DNA from: Olsenella uli
GTDB taxonomy: Bacteria; Actinomycetota; Coriobacteriia; Coriobacteriales; Atopobiaceae
Direction of reading: 5' to 3'
Assembly: GCF_016900775.1 (NCBI RefSeq)
Contig: NZ_JACJKN010000001.1
Location: forward strand, 62,001 to 126,000
DNA length: 64,000 bases
Shown here: positions 8,089 through 15,188 of the stretch, piece by piece
Position numbering within the stretch: the stretch's first letter is position 1
Layout of the letters: each line of letters begins with the position of its first letter
Translations under genes and position numbers: made by a program
Notes under the pieces: generated by a model
Databases searched by the model: none
What the model saw: only the letters and a program-made list of their open reading frames with translations
Told to the model about the DNA's origin: nothing

Positions 8089-9453
8089 TTAGTTCTTGAG
8101 CGAGTTGAGCGGGGCGGGGAAGCGGCCGCCGCGGTGCGCGAAGACCGACCCCGCGAACTGGTTGACCGGCATGACCGGCGCGGAGCCGAAGAGGCCGCCA
8201 AACTCGAGCATGTCGCCCTCCGCCTGTCCGATGGCCGGGATGAGGCGCACCGCCGTGGTCTTGGTGTTGATGACGCCAATGGCCATCTCGTCGGCGATGA
8301 TGCCGGCGATGGCCTCCACGGAGGTGTCGCCGGGGACGGCGATCATGTCCAGGCCCACGGAGCACACGCAGGTCATGGCCTCGAGCTTCTCCAGGCTGAG
8401 CGCGCCGTCGACGGCCGCGCGGATCATGCCCGCGTCCTCGGAGACGGGGATGAAGGCGCCCGAGAGGCCGCCCACGCTGGAGGAGGCCATGACGCCGCCC
8501 TTCTTGACGGCGTCGTTCAAGAGCGCGAGCGCGCAGGTGGTGCCGGGGCCGCCGCACTCGCCCACGCCGATGATCTCCAGAATCTTGGCCACGGAGTCGC
8601 CGGCCGCCGGCGTCGGCGCGAGCGACAGGTCCACAATGCCCTTCTCCACGCCCAGGCGGCGGCTGGCCTCGCGGCTCATGAGCTCGCCGGCGCGCGTGAT
8701 CTTGAATGCGGTCTGCTTGATCTTCTCGGCCACGTCCATGAGGCTTGCGGACGCGGGCAGCTGCGCCAGCGCGGCGGCCATGACGCCCGGGCCGGAGACG
8801 CCCACGTTGATGACGGCGTCCGCCTCGCCGGAGCCATGGACGGCGCCCGCCATGAACGGCGAGTCCTCCACCATGTTGGCAAACACGACGAACTTGGCGG
8901 CGCCGTAGCAGTCGATGTCCTGCGTGCGGCGCGCGCACTCGAGGATGGTCTCGGCCGAGAGCAGCACGGCGTCCATGTTGATGCCGGCGCGCGTGGAGGC
9001 GATGTTGAGGGAGGAGCAGACGCGCTCGGTGGTGGCCAGCGCCTCGGGGACGCTCGCGATGAGGCGGCGGTCGGCGTTGCCCATGCCCTTCTGCACGAGC
9101 GCGGAGAAGCCGCCCATGAAGTCGATCCCGAGCGTCTCGGCCGCGCGGTCCATGGCGTGCGCGAGCGGGGAGAGGTCCTCGTCGGCGCAGCCGGCCGCGA
9201 TCTGCGCGATCGGCGTCACGGAGACGCGCTTGTTGGCGATGGGGATGCCGTACTCGGCCTCCAGGTCGTCGGCGGTCTCCACGAGGTGCTCGGCCGTGCG
9301 CGTGATGCGGTCGTAGACCTTGTCGCACATGCGGCCCATGTCCTCGTCGGCGCAGCCGGCGAGCGAGATGCCCATCGTGATGGTACGGAGGTCGAGGTTC
9401 TGCTCGGAGACCATCGAGAGGGTCTCGGCTACTTCCTGCGGGGTGATGTCCAC
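8089..9453 (-). CDS. DUF711 / PFL-family (UPF0210) protein
   Basis: 454-residue cytoplasmic protein that closely matches the UPF0210 family; [15 protein letters not shown]-like opening, [24 protein letters not shown] and the final [19 protein letters not shown] are typical. The reaction is unknown; the fold resembles the formate-lyase-type barrel. The start is set at GTG 9453 (VDITPQEV) because GAAAGG lies 6 bases upstream and the family begins here; an upstream ATG at 9483 would add ten unconserved residues. In many bacteria this gene follows a small ACT-domain protein (UPF0237); no such partner is adjacent here. Confidence 0.9.
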   Translation of the reverse strand: MDITPQEVAETLSMVSEQNLDLRTITMGISLAGCADEDMGRMCDKVYDRITRTAEHLVETADDLEAEYGIPIANKRVSVTPIAQIAAGCADEDLSPLAHAMDRAAETLGIDFMGGFSALVQKGMGNADRRLIASVPEALATTERVCSSLNIASTRAGINMDAVLLSAETILECARRTQDIDCYGAAKFVVFANMVEDSPFMAGAVHGSGEADAVINVGVSGPGVMAAALAQLPASASLMDVAEKIKQTAFKITRAGELMSREASRRLGVEKGIVDLSLAPTPAAGDSVAKILEIIGVGECGGPGTTCALALLNDAVKKGGVMASSSVGGLSGAFIPVSEDAGMIRAAVDGALSLEKLEAMTCVCSVGLDMIAVPGDTSVEAIAGIIADEMAIGVINTKTTAVRLIPAIGQAEGDMLEFGGLFGSAPVMPVNQFAGSVFAHRGGRFPAPLNSLKN

Positions 9454-9599
9454 GGCGGGCCTTTCTCGTGCGGGTTTCTGCAACGTTCGATTATACGTGA
9501 GCGCGGGGGTTCGACGCTGCTGGCGCCCCCTGGCGAGTGACAGGTTTCAAACGGACAGCGGCTGTTTTGGGCCCCCGTCCGTCCAAAACGCGTCGCTCA

Positions 9600-9676
9600 G
9601 CAGACCTGACAAAGGTGTCCGGGCAGTTTGTCAGGTTTTTCATGACAAACTGCCCGGACACCTTTGTCAGGTCTGC
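9600..9676. repeat. Long perfect inverted repeat F1
   Basis: Two 34-base arms pair perfectly around a 9-base loop GGTTTTTCA. Core words are CCTGACAAAGGTGTCCGGG and GTTTGTCA with their complements. It overlaps the last three bases (stop codon) of the histidine kinase gene. It is related to the element at 31364-31438 and the half element at 34149-34186. It probably serves as a terminator for the convergent genes, but its perfect length and recurrence mark it as a repeat family. Confidence 0.9.
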
Positions 9677-10986
9677 GGGCGGGCGAGAAGAACGTTGAGG
9701 TAGAAGACGCCATCCTGGATGCCGGCGTGGAGGGCGCCGTCGTAGCGTTCGGCGATCTGGCGCATGGAGCGCACGCCAAAGCCGTGGTTCATGCCGTCGG
9801 CCTTGGTGGTGAGCGGCAGCCCGTCCGTCGAGAAGCGGGGCGACTCGGGGCAGTAGTTCTCCACGCTCACGCCCACCATGGCGCCGCGGCGCTGGACGGA
9901 GAGCGTGATGGCGCGCCGCTCGGGGTCGGGGAGGTCGCGTACCGCCTCGATGGAGTTGTCGAGCGCGTTGCCAAAGAGGGAGTAGATGTCCGCCGGCGCC
10001 ATGAAGTCGAGCGCGGCGCCCTCCGCCATCACGGTGAGCACGATCCCGCGGCTGGAGCACGCGAGGCTCTTCTCCGTGAGGATGGTGTCCAGGGCCTCGT
10101 TGCCCGTTTCCACCACCGAGTCATAGACGTCGACCTCGCGGGCAATGTCGGCGAGCACGGCGCCGTCCACCACGGCGCCGCTGTCCGCGAGATGGCGGAT
10201 CTGATGCTTGATGTCGTGGCACTTGATGTTGATGGCCTCGATGTTCTCGCGGCTGAGGCGGTACTGGCGCTCGCGCTCGGCGAGCAGCCTTTCGGTCTCG
10301 GCCCGCTCGATGTCCGCGTGCTTGGCGTAGAGCAGCTCGTACTCCGCCACGAGCACGAAGACGCAGACCATGGGATGCACAAAGCGCAGCATCACAAGAA
10401 GGCTGAAGAGCGCGCCCTTGAGCGCGAGCGCCTTGATGATGACGTCAAAGCCAATGACCACGATGACCACCACCGCGAGCATCGAGAGCATCATCCGGTT
10501 CTCCACCTCGATGAGCCCCTTGACGTTGACCCTCCTGACCAGGAGGTAGTAGCCCGCGGCGTAGACCACGGCGGGCACGCCAAGCGTGACCAGGACGTCG
10601 GGGAGCCCCTCCAAGGAAGCGTTGGCGTGGTGCGTGACGAGCATCTGGATCAAGATCTGCAGGCCGCTCGCAATGTTCTGCAGCGTGTAGCCCGCCGTGG
10701 CGCAGAACAGCGCGGTCCATGGTCGCACGTCAAAGACAAAGAGGATGAGCAGCACAAAGACGGCGAGCGCAACGCTGAAGACCGTGAACGCCTGGGACGT
10801 GTCGAGCCCGGTCACGGCCCCCGTCGCCAGCGGCACGACCGCAATGGCGAGAAGAACGGCGAGCACGAGGGCGCCCCTGAGCACGTGGTGCGGGCGGCGG
10901 GGGAGCCGGCAGCACAGCAGCGTCACGGGAACGAGCAGCTGGACGAGGGGCTCGAGGGACCACCAGGTGTCGAGGAACTCCCTCAC
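9667..10986 (-). CDS. GHKL sensor histidine kinase (AgrC/ComD type)
   Basis: 439 residues. The N-terminal half (about 1-220) has six or so membrane segments and no clear extracellular domain, as in peptide-sensing HPK10 kinases. A short coiled segment follows (HADIERAETERLLAERERQYRL). KCHDIKHQIRHL carries the phospho-accepting His, and GNALDNSIEAV with HGFGVRSM are the N and G boxes of the ATPase domain. It overlaps the LytTR regulator by 4 bases (ATGA), so the two are translated together. No peptide precursor gene could be recognised nearby, so the signal is unknown. The C-terminal codons NVLLARPQT include a GTTCTTCTCG word and abut inverted repeat F1. Confidence 0.92.
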   Translation of the reverse strand: MREFLDTWWSLEPLVQLLVPVTLLCCRLPRRPHHVLRGALVLAVLLAIAVVPLATGAVTGLDTSQAFTVFSVALAVFVLLILFVFDVRPWTALFCATAGYTLQNIASGLQILIQMLVTHHANASLEGLPDVLVTLGVPAVVYAAGYYLLVRRVNVKGLIEVENRMMLSMLAVVVIVVIGFDVIIKALALKGALFSLLVMLRFVHPMVCVFVLVAEYELLYAKHADIERAETERLLAERERQYRLSRENIEAINIKCHDIKHQIRHLADSGAVVDGAVLADIAREVDVYDSVVETGNEALDTILTEKSLACSSRGIVLTVMAEGAALDFMAPADIYSLFGNALDNSIEAVRDLPDPERRAITLSVQRRGAMVGVSVENYCPESPRFSTDGLPLTTKADGMNHGFGVRSMRQIAERYDGALHAGIQDGVFYLNVLLARPQT

Positions 10987-11693
10987 CGGTGGCCGCCCAG
11001 GTAGTCCGTCACCGCGTCCATGACCTCGCGCTTGCGCGTGCGCGAGACGTGCAGCTGCTCGCCGGTGACCATCTGGAGTGCCGAAGGGCGGATGAACGAG
11101 ATCTTGTCCATGTTGGCGAGGCAGCTCTTTGCCACGCGGATCACCGGCGCGCCCGAGAGGTCCTCCTCGACCTGCCCGAGCGTTCCGCGCGTCTCAAGCT
11201 GCTCGCCGCTCTCCAGGTGGTAGGTGAGCTTGTGGCCGTTGACCTCTATGTAGACGATTGACGAGAAGGGCACCACGCGCACGCCCTCCTCGGTGGGTAC
11301 CATGACGGAGCGCCCGGAGTTCTGCTTGATGACGCGCAGGGCACGGTCCAGGTTCATGGAGAGGTTGCCCCAGGTGACGGGCTTCACGATGAAGCCCATG
11401 GCGCCGACCTCGTAGCCCTTCACGGCGTACTTGGCGAGGTTGGTGACAAAGATGATGGGCGTGGTCTCGTCGTAGACGCGCATGAGCTGCGCCGCCTCCA
11501 TGCCGCTGATGCCCGGAAGATCAATGTCCAGGAGAATGAGGTCGTAGCGGCCCTTGTCAGAGAGCATCTCCATGGCCGACTTGATCCACGTGATATGAAA
11601 GGCCTCGCCATGGGCGTCCCCATAGCGCCGCAGATAGTCAGACAGGCGCTGAGCCTCGCTCGGCTCGTCTTCCACAACGAGTGCGCGATACAT
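10983..11693 (-). CDS. LytTR-family response regulator
   Basis: 236 residues: receiver domain with VVEDE near the start, phospho-accepting Asp in LILLDIDLPG, and Thr/Lys in FVTN and IVKPVTW; then a LytTR DNA-binding domain with IVYIEVNGHKLTYHL and RVAKSCLANMDKISFI. Start at ATG 11693 (MYRALVVEDE), supported by GGGAGGG seven bases upstream; thirteen extra upstream codons are unconserved. Partner of the kinase that overlaps its end. Divergent to the lipoprotein and GH3 genes, which are plausible targets because a candidate LytTR site lies between them. Confidence 0.93.
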   Translation of the reverse strand: MYRALVVEDEPSEAQRLSDYLRRYGDAHGEAFHITWIKSAMEMLSDKGRYDLILLDIDLPGISGMEAAQLMRVYDETTPIIFVTNLAKYAVKGYEVGAMGFIVKPVTWGNLSMNLDRALRVIKQNSGRSVMVPTEEGVRVVPFSSIVYIEVNGHKLTYHLESGEQLETRGTLGQVEEDLSGAPVIRVAKSCLANMDKISFIRPSALQMVTGEQLHVSRTRKREVMDAVTDYLGGHR

Positions 11694-11759
11694 CTGTTTT
11701 CCCTCCCTGGGCCTGGTCGGAGCCAAACCCATCCCCGGTAAAAGGGTACAACATGACGT

Positions 11760-11789
11760 TTACCGGCGGAACGGAACCGCTTACCGGCG
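11760..11789. promoter_or_regulatory. Candidate LytTR binding site (direct repeats)
   Basis: TTACCGGCG occurs at 11760-11768 and again at 11781-11789, a 9-base direct repeat with a 12-base gap (21-base period). AgrA- and ComE-type LytTR regulators bind 9-base direct repeats with this same spacing. The site lies 67 bases upstream of the response regulator start and about 180 bases upstream of the divergent lipoprotein. Assignment is inferred from spacing and location. Confidence 0.5.
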
Positions 11790-11968
11790 TTAAATGCCTG
11801 ACCGTGTCACCGTTTGGCGGATTTGCGTGACGGATGTGCCACGAAAAATGCACCTCAGGCCAAAACTGACGCTCGCGAGCAGCGCGGCGTTTGAATGGAG
11901 CCAACGCAACGGAAGGACCCTGCGAGGCCTGAGGAGTCCGGCGCGGGGAAGGGAAAGAGGAGGAACCC

Positions 11969-12430
11969 ATGAAGAAGCAGCTTGTTCTTGCCGCGGCGTG
12001 CGCGCTCGCGATCTCGATGCCGCTCGTCGGCTGCGGCGGCAACGGTGGCGGCGGCACCGCCAACACCGGCGACGACGCCGCCCAGTCCCAGTCCGGCGGC
12101 GACTTCGACGCCGTCGAGGCGTACTACGGCCAGTGGCATGGCTACGTTGAGACCACGGGCGAGTCCGTCTACGGCACCGCCGGCGGCGTCGAGCCCATGC
12201 TGGATGTCTATCTGGAGCAGGACGGCTCCTGCTCCGTGGAGCCCACCGAGGCCCACTCCGACCTGCTGACCGACGAGGGTACCTGGGAGGCCACCGAGGG
12301 CGAGATTACTCTGCACCTGAGCTCGGGCGACATCGTGATGACGGTCACGAGCGAGGAGAACGCCGAGGCCAACGCCGCCGACTTCGACATCGCCGACTTC
12401 GACACCATCCTGTTCGACTTCTACGGCTAA
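11969..12430 (+). CDS. Small secreted lipoprotein of unknown function
   Basis: 153 residues with a lipoprotein signal: KK at residues 2-3, hydrophobic core and lipobox LVGC with Cys21, followed by a Gly-rich and Ser/Gln-rich linker. The mature part is very acidic (YYGQWHGYVETTGESVYG, later EGEITLHLSSGDIVMTV), resembling small beta-rich extracytoplasmic modules, with no recognised catalytic motif. AGGAGG lies 7 bases before the ATG. It precedes two exported GH3 enzymes and is separated from the first by a strong hairpin, so co-transcription with partial termination is possible. Divergent to the LytTR two-component pair, possibly under its control. Confidence 0.85.
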   Translation: MKKQLVLAAACALAISMPLVGCGGNGGGGTANTGDDAAQSQSGGDFDAVEAYYGQWHGYVETTGESVYGTAGGVEPMLDVYLEQDGSCSVEPTEAHSDLLTDEGTWEATEGEITLHLSSGDIVMTVTSEENAEANAADFDIADFDTILFDFYG

Positions 12431-12453
12431 TCCGTAACGCATTGCTTTAGGGC

Positions 12454-12481
12454 GGCGGGGCCGGGACGGCCCGGCCCCGCC
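12454..12481 (+). terminator. GC-rich hairpin after lipoprotein gene
   Basis: Perfect 12-base stem GGCGGGGCCGGG / CCCGGCCCCGCC with loop ACGG. There is no T run, so it may be a weak terminator or an mRNA 3'-end stabiliser between the lipoprotein and the GH3 gene. Confidence 0.6.
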
Positions 12482-12516
12482 GAGGGAAGAGATGGCTCCG
12501 ACAAAGGGAGACAAGC

Positions 12517-14955
12517 ATGAAGAGCATTTCGCGTAGAGGGTTCTTCGCCGGTACCGCAGTGACGGCTGGCCTGCTCGGCCTGACCGCCTGCGAGGGCACG
12601 TCCCAGACTACCGAGGAGCAGCCCACCTCCGGCGGAGGCTACACCGAGACGGAGACCGAGTTCGGCTACACGATTGTCGAGCAGGAGGGTGGCAAGCGCC
12701 TGTCCTACTCCAAGGACTCCGGCCTCAAGCTCATCGAGCAGGACGGCTTCGCGTTCAAGGACTTCGAGGGCACGGGCGAGCTGGTCCCCTACGAGGACTG
12801 GCGACTCTCGTCCGACGAGCGCGCCGAGGACCTCGCATCCCGCGTCACCATCGACCAGATCTGCGGCCTCATGTGCTTCTCGATGCACCAGCGCATGCTC
12901 GAGGACGACAACTCCGTCACCGACGAGCAGAAGGAGTTCCTGGACGGCAACGTCCGCGCCGTCCTGAACGCCATGTCCGGCTACCCCGCGTTCCGCCAGG
13001 CCGAGTGGTCCAACGCCATGCAGGCCTACGTCGAGGGCTCCGAGAACAAGATCCCCATCAACTTCTCGTCCGACCCGCGCAATGGCAAGAACTGCGCCGA
13101 CTGGCCCGGCAACCTCGCCCTCGGCGCGACGTTCGACCCCGAGATCGCCAAGCAGGCCGGCGCCGGCATCGCCTCAGACCTGCGCAAGATGGGCGTCACC
13201 ATGTTCCTCGGTCCGCAGACCGACATCGCTTCCGACCCGCGCTGGGCGCGCTTCAACGGCACCTTCGGCGAGGACCCGGCCCTCTCCCGCGACATCTGCC
13301 GCGCCTTCATCGACGGCCTGCAGTCCACGGTCGACGAGAACGGCGAGGACCAGGGCTGGGGCACCGGCTCGCTCGTCGCCATGGTCAAGCACTGGCCGGC
13401 CGAGGGCGCCGGCGAGGGCGGCCGCGAGGGCCACACCGACGGCGGCAAGTTCGCCGTCTACCCGGGCGACAACTTCGACGCGCTCATGATCCCCTTCGTC
13501 GACGGCGCCTTCAAGCTCGACGGCAAGACCGGTAGCGCCGGCGCCATCATGACGTCCTACACCATCGCCTACGACGAGGACGAGAAGTACGGCGAGCTCG
13601 TGGGCTCCGGCTTCTCCAAGTACAAGGTCCAGGAGCTCCTGCGCGACAAGTACGGCTTCCAGGGCTCCGCGTGCACCGACTGGGCGGTCCTCTACAGCCC
13701 CGACGACCCCGATGGCAACCCTTGGACCTGCTGGGGCCTCGAGGGCGCGGAGTGGGATGCCGCAAAGCGCGCCTCCAAGGCCGTCGAGGTCGGCGTCGAC
13801 CAGATGGGCGGTTGGAACGACCCGTCCGAGCTCATGACCGCCTACGAGGACATGAAGTCCAACCTCGGCGAGGAGCAGGCCGAGGCTAACTTCCGCGCCT
13901 CCGCCAAGCGTCTGCTGCTCGGCTACTTTGACACCGGCCTCTTTGACGACCCCTACGTCGATCCGGACGTCGCTCGCTCCGAGGTCGACCGCGCTCCCGA
14001 CGATGTCACCGCCGCCGCGCTCGACGCCCAGGTCAAGGGCATCGTCATGCTCAAGAACCACGAGGGCGTGATCAAGGCCGCCGAGGGCGACGCCAAGCCC
14101 AAGGTCTACGTCCCGATGCGCTACACCGCCGCGGCGAAGTCCTGCTCCGGCATGGGTGCCGTCACCTGGTCCGAGTCTGCCGCCACCGCCGAGCTCCCGC
14201 TCCCGCAGGGCACGCTCGAGAACTACTTCGAGGTCGTTACCGACACGCTCGCCGAGACCCTGACCGGCCCGGCCGACGAGGACGGCAACGCCACGCCCGC
14301 CGAGGCCGACATCACGCGCCTCACCGCGGCCGACATCGCCGACTGCGACTACGTCGTCGTCTGCGCCGTGGCCCCCGTCAACGCCTCCTCCCGCCGTGGC
14401 CAGGGCGAGGATGGCTCCTTCATCCCGCTGTCCGTCCAGTACCGTCCCTACACCGCCGACAACGAGTACGTGCGTCAGACCTCCATTGCCGGCGACATCC
14501 TCGAGGACGGCACCAAGGAGAACCGCTCCTACTACGGCAAGACCTCGATGGTCACCAACGAGGCCCAGCTCGACCAGATCCTCCAGGCCGCGTCCGTGGC
14601 GCACGAGGCCGGCAAGCCGTGCATCGTGATCCTCGACATCACGCAGCCGATGTGCGTCCACGAGTTCGAGTCCGAGGTCGACGCCATCCTCGTCTCCATG
14701 TCCGGCTCCACCGAGGCTGCCTGCCGCATCATCGCCGGCCAGGACGAGCCCTCCGGCCTGCTGCCCATGCAGATGCCCAAGGACATGCTCGACGTCGAGA
14801 AGCAGCTCGAGGACGTCCCGAGGGACATGGAGTGCTACACCGACGCCGACGGCAACAAGTACGACTTCGGCTTCGGCCTCAACTACTCCGGCCCCATCAG
14901 CGACGAGCGCACCGAGAAGTACTGCGTCGAGCCGCTGACCGCGCCCGAGGCGTAA
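12517..14955 (+). CDS. Exported glycoside hydrolase family 3 lipoprotein (beta-glucosidase-like)
   Basis: 812 residues. The N terminus has a twin-arginine signal (SRRGFFAGT) and a lipobox-like GLTAC, so the enzyme is probably exported folded and lipid-anchored. The GH3 barrel is recognisable from NLALGATFDPEIAKQAG, DIASDPRWARFNGTFGEDPALS, MVKHWPAEGAGEGGREGH and GFQGSACTDWAVL, with the likely catalytic nucleophile Asp388. A second alpha/beta domain follows (KGIVMLKNHEG, ILVSMSGSTEAACRIIAGQDEPSGLLP), giving the standard two-domain order. The substrate is not determinable; relatives cleave beta-glucosides or xylosides. It follows the lipoprotein by 86 bases and precedes a second, rearranged GH3 gene. 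Confidence 0.9.
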   Translation: MKSISRRGFFAGTAVTAGLLGLTACEGTSQTTEEQPTSGGGYTETETEFGYTIVEQEGGKRLSYSKDSGLKLIEQDGFAFKDFEGTGELVPYEDWRLSSDERAEDLASRVTIDQICGLMCFSMHQRMLEDDNSVTDEQKEFLDGNVRAVLNAMSGYPAFRQAEWSNAMQAYVEGSENKIPINFSSDPRNGKNCADWPGNLALGATFDPEIAKQAGAGIASDLRKMGVTMFLGPQTDIASDPRWARFNGTFGEDPALSRDICRAFIDGLQSTVDENGEDQGWGTGSLVAMVKHWPAEGAGEGGREGHTDGGKFAVYPGDNFDALMIPFVDGAFKLDGKTGSAGAIMTSYTIAYDEDEKYGELVGSGFSKYKVQELLRDKYGFQGSACTDWAVLYSPDDPDGNPWTCWGLEGAEWDAAKRASKAVEVGVDQMGGWNDPSELMTAYEDMKSNLGEEQAEANFRASAKRLLLGYFDTGLFDDPYVDPDVARSEVDRAPDDVTAAALDAQVKGIVMLKNHEGVIKAAEGDAKPKVYVPMRYTAAAKSCSGMGAVTWSESAATAELPLPQGTLENYFEVVTDTLAETLTGPADEDGNATPAEADITRLTAADIADCDYVVVCAVAPVNASSRRGQGEDGSFIPLSVQYRPYTADNEYVRQTSIAGDILEDGTKENRSYYGKTSMVTNEAQLDQILQAASVAHEAGKPCIVILDITQPMCVHEFESEVDAILVSMSGSTEAACRIIAGQDEPSGLLPMQMPKDMLDVEKQLEDVPRDMECYTDADGNKYDFGFGLNYSGPISDERTEKYCVEPLTAPEA

Positions 14956-14977
14956 ACACGCGCTGAAGGACCCAAAG

Positions 14978-15015
14978 GGGCGCGCCGCTGCCATCCTCCC
15001 TGGCGCGGCGCGCCC
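14978..15015 (+). terminator. Terminator-like hairpin after first GH3 gene
   Basis: Stem GGGCGCGCCGC / GCGGCGCGCCC closes a 16-base loop and is followed by TTCCTCT. It is followed immediately by two GTTCTTCTCG words at 15029-15038 and 15053-15062. Confidence 0.7.
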
Positions 15016-15188
15016 TTCCTCTATCGAGGTTCTTCTCGATACGTTTTCCGGCGTTCTTCTCGCCTGCCGCTCGAAAGCGCGACGTGCGGTTTGCGCCGCC
15101 AAAACGACAGGTTGCGGGAAAGGCGAAATACGGCTCGCCCAAACCCGTTGAATGAAGGTATCTGCAACAGAAGGGAAGGGGAGTACCC

